Shown here piece by piece: positions 15,333 through 23,899 of a stretch of DNA of 64,000 nucleotides. Each line of letters begins with the position of its first letter. The stretch's first letter is position 1. The notes beneath the pieces are model-generated. The model was not told the DNA's origin. It saw only the letters and a program-made list of their open reading frames with translations, and did no database searches. The DNA lies in the NCBI GenBank assembly GCA_017305195.1, contig JAFKMU010000055.1, forward strand, positions 26,290 to 90,289, written 5' to 3'. This stretch comes from Verrucomicrobiota bacterium (GTDB lineage Bacteria; Verrucomicrobiota; Verrucomicrobiia; Chthoniobacterales; Terrimicrobiaceae). Position numbers and translations under genes: made by a program.

Positions 15333-16735
15333 GGCTGGCGGTCCTTTCCCTGGGCGGGGCGGTTCTTGTACCAGGAGCGGAATTTTCCTCCGCGCCACGC
15401 GGGCAGCGTGCGGATCTTCAGCCACTCCTGGAGAGCGGGAACGGGAATGAGTCCCTTCGGCGTGAGGTCGAGGGCGATGCCTGCGTGCATGGCCGTGCGC
15501 CAGAGCATGGGCGCGGTGGCGAGCAGGGCAAAGCCGCCCATCGGCGGCGAGCCGGGCGAGGGGAGGTGCTCCTCCTTGGCGCGGTTGCGCAGTTTCAGCA
15601 GCAGGTCGGGGATCGGGATGTCGACGGGGCAGACCTCGTTGCACGCGCCGCAGAGGCTGGAGGCCTTGGGCAGGTCGCCGAGCTGGGCAAACCCCTTCCC
15701 CGCCAGCATGGGCGAGAGCACCGCGCCGAGCGGCCCGGGGTAGACGCTGCGATAGGCGTGGCCCGACGCCTGGCGATAGACCGGGCAGACATTCATGCAC
15801 GCGCCGCAGCGGATGCAGCGCAGGATTTCCCGGCAGTTCGACGCCAGGGTATCGACTCGTCCATTGTCGACGAAGACGACGTGCATTTCGCGCGGGCCGG
15901 AGGGCTGGGCGGGCAGGGCCGCGCCGGAGAGAAACTCGGTGTAAACCGTGAGCTGCTGGCCGGTGGCGGAGCGGGCGAGCAGGTTGAGAAAGACGGCGAG
16001 GTCGCGGTCGTGCGGGACGAGCTTTTCCACGCCGATGAGGGCGATATGTACGCGGGTGCCCGCGAGGCAGAAGCGCGAGTTGCCCTCGTTCGTCACCAGC
16101 ACCATGCGGCCCGACTCGGCCACGACGAAGTTTGCCCCCGTCACGGCGGCGTCGGCCTGGAGGTACTTCTGGCGCAGGAAGGCGCGGGCGCGTCGCGTGA
16201 TCGTCTCGGGATCGTCGTTGTAATCTCCCAGCCCCTCGCGCTCGAAGCTCTTGGCGATGTCGCGGCGGTTCTTGTGCAGGATCGGTTTGACGATGTGGCT
16301 CGGGTGGTCGTGGTCGATCTGGATGATGTACTCGCCGAGATCGGTCTCGACGGACTCCACGCCGTTTTCCTCGAGGAAGTCGTTCAGGTGGATCTCCTCG
16401 GAGATCATGCTCTTGGACTTCACCACCTTGCGGCAGCCGGTCTGCTGGAGGATGTCGAGCACGGCCTGCCGGGCGTCCTGCGTCGACACGGCGAAGTGAA
16501 CCTTCACGCCATTGGCGGTGAGGCTGCGCTCGGCCTGCTCAAGGTACTGGTCGAGATGCTCGATCGTGTGCTGCTTGATCGCGCCCGCCAGCTTGCGCAG
16601 CGGATCGGGATTGCCAAAGTCCGAGCCGAGCACCTCGTAGCGCTTCTCGGTGCCAGCGGCGCTGTTGGACCGCACGGCCTGGCGCACCTCGGGATTGAGG
16701 GTCGCGGCGTAGGTGTCGATCTTTTGGTGAGCCAT
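15329..16735 (-). CDS. lutB: LutB-like iron-sulfur protein of lactate utilisation
   Basis: The 468-residue product has an N-terminal LUD-type region (GANFVVAESGRMVLVTNEGN) and ferredoxin-type [4Fe-4S] motifs CIRCGACMNVCPVYR and CGACNEVCPVDIPIPDLL. This is the LutB/YkgF layout. The start at 16735 (MAHQKIDTYAATLNP) lies two bases after the lutA stop; the longer open frame upstream is shadow sequence. It overlaps lutC by four bases. It probably works at the inner face of the membrane, passing lactate electrons onward. Confidence 0.94.
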   Translation of the reverse strand: MAHQKIDTYAATLNPEVRQAVRSNSAAGTEKRYEVLGSDFGNPDPLRKLAGAIKQHTIEHLDQYLEQAERSLTANGVKVHFAVSTQDARQAVLDILQQTGCRKVVKSKSMISEEIHLNDFLEENGVESVETDLGEYIIQIDHDHPSHIVKPILHKNRRDIAKSFEREGLGDYNDDPETITRRARAFLRQKYLQADAAVTGANFVVAESGRMVLVTNEGNSRFCLAGTRVHIALIGVEKLVPHDRDLAVFLNLLARSATGQQLTVYTEFLSGAALPAQPSGPREMHVVFVDNGRVDTLASNCREILRCIRCGACMNVCPVYRQASGHAYRSVYPGPLGAVLSPMLAGKGFAQLGDLPKASSLCGACNEVCPVDIPIPDLLLKLRNRAKEEHLPSPGSPPMGGFALLATAPMLWRTAMHAGIALDLTPKGLIPVPALQEWLKIRTLPAWRGGKFRSWYKNRPAQGKDRQP

Positions 16736-16737
16736 GG

Positions 16738-17496
16738 TTAGGGGGCCTGGATGAGCGCGTCGCGCAGCACCTGGGCGATGTGGCGGATTTGCAGCGGCTT
16801 GCCTTCCTTGTTGGCAAGGCCGGAAAGATGCATGAGGCAACTCATGTCGCCGGAGACGAGGAAATCGGGATGCGTCTCCATGACGTGCTCGAGCTTCAGG
16901 CGGCCCATCGAGCCCGAGATATGCGGGAAGGCGACGGAAAACGTGCCGCCAAACCCGCAGCACTGCTCGGCCTCGCCAAAGGCGGCGATCTTCAACCCCG
17001 GGATCGAGCCGAGGAGTTGCAACGCCGCCGGGCCGCTCTCCGTGCCGCGTGTATGGCAGGCGCGATGAAAGGCGACATTCGCATCGAGCCGTCCCTCCCA
17101 CTGCGTGATGCCGAGGCCGTTGACGATGAAATCCGCCAGCTCCCACGTGCGATCGGCGAGAGCCTGCACCTCGGGCGCGTCGGGCTGTTTTTCAAACTCC
17201 AGCGGCGCGCCGTGAAAGAGCATTGCCGCGCAGGAGCCGGAGGGAATGACCACCGGCGCGTCGCCGGAAAAGGTCTTCACCGTGTGGCGCATGATCTTGC
17301 GCGAGGCGTCCCAGTCGCCGGAGTTGAAGGCCGGTTGCCCGCAGCAGGTCTGCCCCTCGGGAAACTCGATCTCGCAGCCGAGATGCTCCAGCACCTCGAC
17401 GGTGGCGCGGGCGACATCGTCATAGAAGGCGTCGCACAGGCAGGTGGCCATGAGCTGCACCTTGCGGCCGGTGACAGGAGTGCGGGTATTTGCCAT
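16738..17496 (-). CDS. lutA: LutA-like CCG-domain protein of lactate utilisation
   Basis: The 252-residue product has two cysteine-rich CCG domains (GQTCCGQPAFNSG and EQCCGFGGTFSV), plus PSGSCAAM and AFHRACHTRGTESGP, the signature of LutA/GlcF-type redox subunits. Its start lies three bases beyond the rhaB stop and its stop two bases before lutB, so the genes are one tight transcript. It is assigned to L-lactate oxidation, with the rhamnose neighbours explaining the source of lactate. Confidence 0.94.
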   Translation of the reverse strand: MANTRTPVTGRKVQLMATCLCDAFYDDVARATVEVLEHLGCEIEFPEGQTCCGQPAFNSGDWDASRKIMRHTVKTFSGDAPVVIPSGSCAAMLFHGAPLEFEKQPDAPEVQALADRTWELADFIVNGLGITQWEGRLDANVAFHRACHTRGTESGPAALQLLGSIPGLKIAAFGEAEQCCGFGGTFSVAFPHISGSMGRLKLEHVMETHPDFLVSGDMSCLMHLSGLANKEGKPLQIRHIAQVLRDALIQAP

Positions 17497-17499
17497 GGG

Positions 17500-18975
17500 T
17501 CAGGCGGATATCAGTTGGAGAAACCGGGCTTCCTCATCGTTCCACGATTGCGTGTCGGAGGGCTCGAAGGTTTCGAATTCAAAGGAGTTGCGGACGATCT
17601 CGCGGCCTTCCTCGAGCGAGGAGATTTCGCCGCGGGCCATGAGCTGGGCGAGGATGTTGCCCGTGGCCGTGGCCTCGATCGGGCCGGCCTCGACGGTCAG
17701 GCCGGTGGCGTCGGCGGTCATCTGGTTGAGCAGGGCATTCTGCGAACCGCCGCCGACGATGTGCAGCGTGCCGGGCAGGTCGGGCATCCAGGCGCGGAGT
17801 TGGTCGACGAGCACGCGGTACTTCAGGGCGAGGCTGCGCAGGATGACGCGGGCGATGTCGCCGGGCTTTTCGGAAACGGGCTGGCCGGTCTTGCGGAGGT
17901 AGTCCGCGATGGCGCGCGGCATGTCGCACGGGCGCGAGAAGCTTGCGTCGTCGGGATCGACGAGACCGGGGGCCTTGCTCACCCACGCGTGGTCGACGAG
18001 TTCGCCGTAGTGGAGCTTGCTGCCCTGGGCATCCCAGTTGCGCTTGCACTCCTGGAGGAGCCACATGCCCGCGACGTTCTTGAGGAAGCGCGTGGTGCCG
18101 GAGAGTCCCTGCTCGTTGGAGAATCCGGCGGCAAAGGACGCGTCGGTGACGATCGGGGCGTCGAGTTCCCGACCGAGGAGCGACCACGTGCCGGAGCTGA
18201 GAAAGAGCGGGTTTTTGGTACGCGCCGGAGCGCCCGCCACTGCCGAGGCGGTATCGTGGCTGCCGCAGGCGACGACATCGACGGAATCCAGCCCGATCTC
18301 CGCTGCGAGGCTGGCGATGAGTTTGCCCACTTTCGTGCCGGGCGCGGTCACGGGCTTGAGCAGGTGGGCGGGGATGCCGACCTTGGCGGCCAGCTCCAGG
18401 TCCCACTCGGCGGAGCCTGCCTTGAGCAGTTGCGACGTGCTCGCGATGGTCTGCTCGATCACGCGCTCGCCGCTCAGCCAGTAGGTGAGCAAATCGGGCA
18501 CAAACAAAAGCTGCGACGCCTCGCGCAGCACCGCAGGATACGATCGGGCCTCGGCGGCGAGCTGGAAGAGGGTGTTGAAAAACAGGAGCTGGATGCCCGT
18601 GCGGCCGTAGAGTTCCTCCTTCGGCACGGTCTTGGAAACCTCCTCGATCAGACCGTCGGTGCGGCTGTCGCGATACATCCACGGCAGGCCGAGCAGGCGA
18701 CCGCGTTCGTCGACGAGGCCGTAGTCCACACCCCAGGTATCGACTGCCACCGAGACGACCTTGTCACCATGCGCCTTCGCAGCGGCGGCGATGCCGTTTT
18801 TGATATTGGAGAAAAGCTCCGTGATGTTCCAGTGCCAGCCGGTCGGGAGCTGGACGCCCTGGTTGGGGAAGCGGTTCTGGTCTTCGAGCTGGAGCTTGCG
18901 ACCGTCGAAGTGACCTGCGACGACGCGTCCGCTGCCTGCTCCGAGGTCGACAGCGAGATAGGTCTGATGAGACAT
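17500..18975 (-). CDS. rhaB: Rhamnulokinase
   Basis: The 491-residue FGGY-family kinase phosphorylates L-rhamnulose to rhamnulose-1-phosphate. Visible features are the N-terminal phosphate-binding start AVDLGAGSGRVVAGHFDG, DTWGVDYGLVD, CGSHDTASAVAGAPA and FLSSGTWSLLGREL, and the C-terminal IVGGGSQNALLNQMTADATG, all typical of RhaB. It starts 18 bases after the DeoR gene's stop and leads directly into lutA. Confidence 0.94.
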   Translation of the reverse strand: MSHQTYLAVDLGAGSGRVVAGHFDGRKLQLEDQNRFPNQGVQLPTGWHWNITELFSNIKNGIAAAAKAHGDKVVSVAVDTWGVDYGLVDERGRLLGLPWMYRDSRTDGLIEEVSKTVPKEELYGRTGIQLLFFNTLFQLAAEARSYPAVLREASQLLFVPDLLTYWLSGERVIEQTIASTSQLLKAGSAEWDLELAAKVGIPAHLLKPVTAPGTKVGKLIASLAAEIGLDSVDVVACGSHDTASAVAGAPARTKNPLFLSSGTWSLLGRELDAPIVTDASFAAGFSNEQGLSGTTRFLKNVAGMWLLQECKRNWDAQGSKLHYGELVDHAWVSKAPGLVDPDDASFSRPCDMPRAIADYLRKTGQPVSEKPGDIARVILRSLALKYRVLVDQLRAWMPDLPGTLHIVGGGSQNALLNQMTADATGLTVEAGPIEATATGNILAQLMARGEISSLEEGREIVRNSFEFETFEPSDTQSWNDEEARFLQLISA

Positions 18976-18993
18976 GGGGAGGAGAGAAAGGGT

Positions 18994-19752
18994 CTAGGCG
19001 AGCTCGATGCGAACCCCCTGTGCGGTCACGGCCGCCTCCAGCGCGGGCGATGGCTTTTCATTCGTGATCCACACGTCGACAGCGGAGTTTTGCGAATAGA
19101 AATAACTGGAGGCCACGCCCGACTTGGACGAATCCGCCAGGAGATAGACGGACTCCGCACCCTCGACCACGCGGTGCTTCAGCCGGGCCTGTTCCTCGCT
19201 CGCCTCGCTCAATCCGCGCTCGGGATCAATCCCGCGGCAGGAGACGAAGGCCGAGTCAATGCGGTAGAGGTTCAGCGTTTGCTCCGCCGCCCAGCCCGTG
19301 CAGGACAGAGAGCTCGACATCAGGTTTCCGCCGAGGAGCACGACATGGACGGCAGGTTTGTCTGCCAGCAAATTGGCGATCTGGAGCGAATTCGTCACCA
19401 CGGTGAGCGGGATGTCGGGCAGGGCCTCGGCGAGGTGCTGCACGGTGGTGCTGGGATCGAAGAAAATGGTCTGCCCCTCGCGGATCTTGGCCACGGCGGC
19501 GCGGGCGATCTGGATTTTTGCCCCGGCATTCTGAACCGCACGCTCGCGCACGGGGAATTCCCGGCGCTGGGCCTCCAGCCGCACGGCTCCGCCATGGGAG
19601 CGCATCAGCATGCCCTCGGCCTCGAGCTTCTCAAAATCGCGGCGCACGGTCTCCTCGGTCACGCCGAGAGTCTTGGCCACCTCGGTGGTGCGGACGCTCC
19701 CGTGCTTCTTCAGCAGGTCGAGCATTTGACGATGTCGTTCGAGGGCGAGCAT
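18994..19752 (-). CDS. DeoR-family transcriptional regulator of the rhamnose locus
   Basis: The 252-residue regulator has the DeoR N-terminal helix-turn-helix (RHRQMLDLLKKHGSVRTTEV and VTEETVRRDFEKLEAEGML) and the sugar-phosphate-sensing C-terminal domain (FFDPSTTVQHLAEAL, SFVSCRGIDPERGLSEASEE). It is the first gene of the minus-strand rhamnose run and diverges from the aldolase/dehydrogenase gene across 87 bases. Control of both directions by rhamnulose-1-phosphate or a related effector is likely but inferred. Confidence 0.92.
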   Translation of the reverse strand: MLALERHRQMLDLLKKHGSVRTTEVAKTLGVTEETVRRDFEKLEAEGMLMRSHGGAVRLEAQRREFPVRERAVQNAGAKIQIARAAVAKIREGQTIFFDPSTTVQHLAEALPDIPLTVVTNSLQIANLLADKPAVHVVLLGGNLMSSSLSCTGWAAEQTLNLYRIDSAFVSCRGIDPERGLSEASEEQARLKHRVVEGAESVYLLADSSKSGVASSYFYSQNSAVDVWITNEKPSPALEAAVTAQGVRIELA

Positions 19753-19839
19753 GTGGGAATCAGTTTGAATGATTTTTCTTGCCCAATCAATAAAAGAAAT
19801 TCAGAAGCAAACACAGCTAAACAAACATTCCTCCACCTT
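19753..19839. promoter_or_regulatory. Divergent promoter region of the rhamnose catabolon
   Basis: This 87-bp A/T-rich gap separates the start codons of the DeoR gene and the aldolase/dehydrogenase gene, so it must hold both promoters. TTTTTCTT and AAAAGAAA form an imperfect dyad around 19770-19798 and could be an operator. I see no certain -10/-35 pair. Confidence 0.55.
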
Positions 19840-22029
19840 ATGAGCTACAAGTACGTTAATTACCTCTGGGATGACGCCAAGGCGGCCTCCCTCGACTTCG
19901 TTTCCCTCCTCGTGTACCGCTCGAACCTCCTCGGCTCGGACCAGCGCATCACGAACACGGGCGGCGGAAACACTTCCTCGAAGATCGTCGAAAAGGACCC
20001 GCTCTCGGGCGAGGACGTGGAGGTTTTGTGGGTGAAGGGCTCCGGCGGCGACCTGCGCACGTCGAAGAAGGAGAACTTCTCCTCGCTCTACCAGAGCAAG
20101 CTCATCGACCTCCAGAAGGTCTACGGCTCCCGCGAGGAGCGCGGTCTCAAGAGCCAGGCCGAGGACGACATGGTGGGCATGTACCCGCACACGACTTTCA
20201 ACCTGAACCCGCGTCCGTCGTCCATCGACACGCCGCTGCACAGCTTCCTGCCCGGCAAGCATGTCGACCACATGCACCCGAATGCCATCATTTCCATCGC
20301 GGCGAGCCGTCGGTGCGAGGAACTGACGAAGGAAATCTTCGGCGGCGAAATGGCCTATGTGGGCTGGATGCGCCCGGGCTTTGAGCTTGGCCTCGCCATG
20401 CAGGAAATCTCCCGCCAGCAGCCCGGCATCAAGGCCATCATGATGGGCCAGCACGGGTTCATCTCGTGGGATGACGACGCCAAGGTCTGCTACACCCGCA
20501 CGCTCGATTTCATCGAAAAGGCTGCCGCTTACATCGAATCCAAGTACGAGGCGAAGGGCGGCCATGCCGGAGCCTTCGGCGGCGCGAAGTACCAGTCGCT
20601 CGACGAGGCGCAGCGCCAGTCGGTGTTTGCCCAGATCCTCCCGTGGCTCCGCGGCCAGGTGAGCCAGCAGAAGCGCTTCGTCGGCACCGTGCAGGACGAC
20701 GAGAAGATCCTGCGCTTTGTCAATTCCCAGGACGCCCCGCGTCTTGCAGAACTCGGCACCTCCTGCCCCGACCACTTCCTGCGCACCAAGATCAAGCCGC
20801 TTTACGTCGACTGGAATCCGCAGTCCGAGGACGTCGCCGCGCTCAAGGCGAAGCTCGCCGCCGGTCTCGAGGCGTACCGCGCCGATTACGCGGAGTATTA
20901 CAATCGCTGCAAGCATGCCAACTCGCCCGCGATGCGCGACGCCAACCCGACCGTGGTGCTCATCCCCGGTCTCGGCATGGTCGCCTGGGGCAAGGACAAG
21001 AGCGAAAGCCGCGTCACCGCCGAGTTTTACAACTGCGCCGTCGAGGTCATGCGCGGCGCGGAGGCCATCGACGAATACGTCTCGCTCCCGCAGCAGGAGG
21101 CTTTTGACATCGAGTACTGGCTCCTGGAGGAGGCCAAGCTCCAGCGCATGCCCGCCGAGAAGGAACTCGCCCGCCAGGTCCACGTCGTCATCGGCGCGGG
21201 CAGCGGCATCGGCAAGGAGGTCGCTCATCGCCTCGTGAAGGAAGGCGCGCATATCGTTTGCGTCGACCTCAACCTCGCCGCGGCGGAAGCCACCGCCAAG
21301 GAGATCACCGACAAGTACGGCCTCGGCATCGGCGTGGCTGGCACGGGCATCAGCGGATGCGGACCGGCCATCGGCCTTTCCGCCAATATCACCGACCGTG
21401 CCAGCATCCGCGCTGCGCTCGACCAGGTGGCCATCGCCTACGGCGGATTTGATTCCATCGAGGTCACGGCGGGCATCTTTGTCCCGAGCGACACGACCGG
21501 CCACATCCCGGACGACAAATGGGCGCTCACCTTCGGCATCAATGTCACCGGCAGCTACTTCGTCGCCGACGAGGCCTACAAGATCTGGAAGGAACAGGGC
21601 CTCCGTGGCAATCTCGTCCTCACCACCAGCGCCAACGCCGTCGTCGCCAAGAAGGGCAGCGTGGCCTACGACACCAGCAAAGCCGCCGCGAACCATCTCG
21701 TCCGCGAGCTCGCCATCGAGCTTTCGCCGCTGGTCCGTGTCAATGGCGTGGCTCCGGCCACCGTTGTGCAGGGCAGCGCCATGTTCCCGCGTGACCGCGT
21801 CATCGGTTCTCTCGCGAAGTACAACATCCCGTACACCGACGATGAGGCGACCGAATCGCTCGTCAGCAAGCTCGCGCAGTTCTACGCCGATCGCACGCTG
21901 ACCAAGGCGCCGATCACGCCCGCCGACCAGGCCGAGGCGTATTTCCTTCTCGTCACGAACCGTCTCAGCAAGACCACCGGACAGGTGATCACGGTGGACG
22001 GCGGATTGCACGAGGCGTTTCTCCGGTAG
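19840..22029 (+). CDS. rhaEW: Bifunctional rhamnulose-1-phosphate aldolase / L-lactaldehyde dehydrogenase
   Basis: This 729-residue fusion has a class II aldolase domain (about residues 1-430; GGGNTSSKI, HVDHMHPNAIISI zinc histidines, IMMGQHGFISWDD) and a short-chain dehydrogenase (about 440-729; VVIGAGSGIGKEVAHRL, TTSANAVVAKK and the YDTSKAAANH active-site Tyr-Lys). It should split rhamnulose-1-phosphate into DHAP and L-lactaldehyde and oxidise the latter to L-lactate. I start at MSYKYVNYLWDDA (19840). The frame happens to stay open about 1,020 codons further upstream, antisense to the minus-strand genes, which I do not believe is coding. Confidence 0.94.
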   Translation: MSYKYVNYLWDDAKAASLDFVSLLVYRSNLLGSDQRITNTGGGNTSSKIVEKDPLSGEDVEVLWVKGSGGDLRTSKKENFSSLYQSKLIDLQKVYGSREERGLKSQAEDDMVGMYPHTTFNLNPRPSSIDTPLHSFLPGKHVDHMHPNAIISIAASRRCEELTKEIFGGEMAYVGWMRPGFELGLAMQEISRQQPGIKAIMMGQHGFISWDDDAKVCYTRTLDFIEKAAAYIESKYEAKGGHAGAFGGAKYQSLDEAQRQSVFAQILPWLRGQVSQQKRFVGTVQDDEKILRFVNSQDAPRLAELGTSCPDHFLRTKIKPLYVDWNPQSEDVAALKAKLAAGLEAYRADYAEYYNRCKHANSPAMRDANPTVVLIPGLGMVAWGKDKSESRVTAEFYNCAVEVMRGAEAIDEYVSLPQQEAFDIEYWLLEEAKLQRMPAEKELARQVHVVIGAGSGIGKEVAHRLVKEGAHIVCVDLNLAAAEATAKEITDKYGLGIGVAGTGISGCGPAIGLSANITDRASIRAALDQVAIAYGGFDSIEVTAGIFVPSDTTGHIPDDKWALTFGINVTGSYFVADEAYKIWKEQGLRGNLVLTTSANAVVAKKGSVAYDTSKAAANHLVRELAIELSPLVRVNGVAPATVVQGSAMFPRDRVIGSLAKYNIPYTDDEATESLVSKLAQFYADRTLTKAPITPADQAEAYFLLVTNRLSKTTGQVITVDGGLHEAFLR

Positions 22030-22033
22030 TTCC

Positions 22034-22062
22034 CAGCCCGCCCGGTGTGTGGAGGCGGGCTG
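22034..22062 (+). terminator. Hairpin after the aldolase/dehydrogenase gene
   Basis: A perfect 9-bp stem (CAGCCCGCC 22034-22042, GGCGGGCTG 22054-22062) begins five bases after the stop codon. It lacks a T-run, so termination is likely but not certain. Confidence 0.55.
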
Positions 22063-22072
22063 ATCTTGGGGA

Positions 22073-22119
22073 TCCCGCGGGGCGCTGGTGGAATTTTTTC
22101 CATCGGTTTCCCCGCGGGA
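22073..22119. repeat. 10-bp inverted repeat upstream of guaB
   Basis: TCCCGCGGGG (22073-22082) and CCCCGCGGGA (22110-22119) are exact reverse complements across 27 bases. Each arm also contains its own CCCGCGGG palindrome, so alternative pairings are possible. It lies about 80 bases before the guaB start and could be a leader structure or protein site. Confidence 0.6.
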
Positions 22120-22200
22120 GACTACCCCTTTCGCGAGGAAGAAAATCACTCTTCGCAAAATCTCCTTGTGCAAAGGGCGGCACTTCGGTGAAGGTTGCCC

Positions 22201-23763
22201 ATGGAAGACCTGTCAGCCTTTTTTCCGGACGCGGATACGTTCTTTCCCCGGAATTTACCCGTCGGCTTAACCTTCGACGATATTTCGCTCGCGACTCGGT
22301 ACACCGAGATCCTGCCCCGCGACGCCAACCTCTCGGTTTCCCTCTCGCCCTCGCTGCATTTGCAGATTCCGATCCTGTCGTCGGACATGGACACCGTGAC
22401 CGAGTCGCGCATGGCGATTCGCATGGCCCTCAATGGCGGTCTCGGCCTCATCCACTACAACATGACGGACGAGGCGCAGATCAAGGAGGTTGCCCGCGTG
22501 AAGAACCACATTCACGGCTTCATCCGCGAACCGATCAAGGTGATGGCCAACCAGACCATCGGCGAGGTGCTCGACCGCATCACCCGCAAGGACTTTGGGT
22601 TCCGCACCTTCCCTGTCGTCGATGAGCAAAACCATCTCCTCGGCCTGCTCTCCAGCAGCACGGTGAAGGAGCGCTATCGCGAGCGCTCGGTCCTCGAGGC
22701 CATGACCCCGCGCAGCGAGGTCTACACTCTCCCGGTCAGCGCGATCAAAGACCACCCGATCGAGGTGGCCGACAAGTTTTTCTCCGAGCACATCGGCATC
22801 CACAAGCTCCTCATCGTCGATGAGCAGGATCGCCTGTGCGGTCTCTTCACCCTCAGCGACATCGAGCGCATCGAGGACGAGGCCACCCGCATCGTGAAAC
22901 CCGCGCGGGACGAGCGTTTCCGCCTCGTGTGCGGCGCAGCCATCGGCTCGCATCGCAAGGCGGACGGTTCCCTCGATTCCGACCGCATCATCGGCCATGT
23001 CACCCGCCTCGTGGAGGAGGGCGTCGATGCCGTGGCGGTGTCCACCGCGCATGGATTCTCCAAGGGCGTGGGCGATACGGTGAAGCTCATTCGCAGCCAG
23101 TTCCAGGATCTCACCATCATCGCGGGCAACGTCACCAGCGCCGACGGCGTCGAGTTTCTCGCCAAGGCCGGGGCGAACTGCATCAAGATCGGTCAGGGTC
23201 CGGGGTCCATCTGCACCACGCGCGTCGTCGCGGGTGTCGGCATTCCGCAGATGACGGCGCTGTACGTCGCCTCCCGTCAGGCGGCGAAGGAAGGCGTGAC
23301 CATCCTCGCCGACGGCGGCATCACAAAGTCCGGCGACATGGTCAAGGCGCTCACCCTCGCCGACGGCCTCATCTGCGGCGGTCTGCTCGCCGGGTGCGAC
23401 GAGGCCCCCGGCCGCATCATGGAAATCAACGGCAAGCTGTATAAACAGTACCGTGGCATGGGCAGCCGCGAGGCCATGAAGGACGGTTCCGCCGCCCGCT
23501 ATGGCCATGACAAGAAGGACGCCGTGGCCAAGGCCGCTCCCGAGGGCATCGAGGCTCTCAAGGAGGCGGCTGGTCCGCTGGATTTCGTTCTGCGCGAGCT
23601 CATTGGCGGCATCCAGTCCGGCATGGGTTACCTCGGCGCGGCGGATCTCAAGACCCTCAAGGTCAACGCCCGGTACATCCGCGTGAGCCCCGCCGGACAG
23701 AAGGAAGCCGCTCCGCACGACGTCATCACCGTCAAGACGACGCCCAACAACAGCGCGGAGTAG
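22201..23763 (+). CDS. guaB: IMP dehydrogenase (divergent)
   Basis: The enzyme oxidises IMP to XMP, the committed step to GMP. The 520-residue product has SSDMDTVTE, two CBS domains (about residues 95-225), the catalytic loop [15 protein letters not shown] with its cysteine, [15 protein letters not shown] and the [12 protein letters not shown] flap region. Several usually fixed positions differ, for example [12 protein letters not shown] at the start, [11 protein letters not shown] and [12 protein letters not shown], so it belongs to an unusual branch. The ATG at 22201 is preferred over a TTG six bases earlier. A purA-like gene follows 136 bases downstream. Confidence 0.9.
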   Translation: MEDLSAFFPDADTFFPRNLPVGLTFDDISLATRYTEILPRDANLSVSLSPSLHLQIPILSSDMDTVTESRMAIRMALNGGLGLIHYNMTDEAQIKEVARVKNHIHGFIREPIKVMANQTIGEVLDRITRKDFGFRTFPVVDEQNHLLGLLSSSTVKERYRERSVLEAMTPRSEVYTLPVSAIKDHPIEVADKFFSEHIGIHKLLIVDEQDRLCGLFTLSDIERIEDEATRIVKPARDERFRLVCGAAIGSHRKADGSLDSDRIIGHVTRLVEEGVDAVAVSTAHGFSKGVGDTVKLIRSQFQDLTIIAGNVTSADGVEFLAKAGANCIKIGQGPGSICTTRVVAGVGIPQMTALYVASRQAAKEGVTILADGGITKSGDMVKALTLADGLICGGLLAGCDEAPGRIMEINGKLYKQYRGMGSREAMKDGSAARYGHDKKDAVAKAAPEGIEALKEAAGPLDFVLRELIGGIQSGMGYLGAADLKTLKVNARYIRVSPAGQKEAAPHDVITVKTTPNNSAE

Positions 23764-23765
23764 GA

Positions 23766-23869
23766 CGAAGTCGGAAGTTTGAAGTGGGAAGTCGGAAGGA
23801 ATCCCTCCGATGCTGCCAACGCGTGGCATGATGGAACTTCCGACTTCCGAATTCCCACTTCCGAAATTC
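23766..23869. repeat. Inverted array of GGAAGTN heptads between guaB and purA
   Basis: Five consecutive 7-base units (CGAAGTC, GGAAGTT, TGAAGTG, GGAAGTC, GGAAGGA; 23766-23800) face five inverted units (AACTTCC, GACTTCC, GAATTCC, CACTTCC, GAAATTC; 23835-23869). Between them lies a small TGCCA-N5-TGGCA hairpin. The whole folds into a long imperfect stem in many registers. It occupies most of the gap and could act as a terminator or mRNA-stability element. Confidence 0.8.
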
Positions 23870-23899
23870 CCCGGTTCGCTGTAACATTTCCCCTCCTTC

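Noticed and set aside
16780..19839. About 1,020 codons of open frame upstream of, and in frame with, the aldolase/dehydrogenase gene
   Set aside because: It lies antisense to lutA, rhaB and the DeoR gene, has no domain and an Arg/His/Gly-rich make-up. GC-rich codon bias commonly leaves such antisense frames open.
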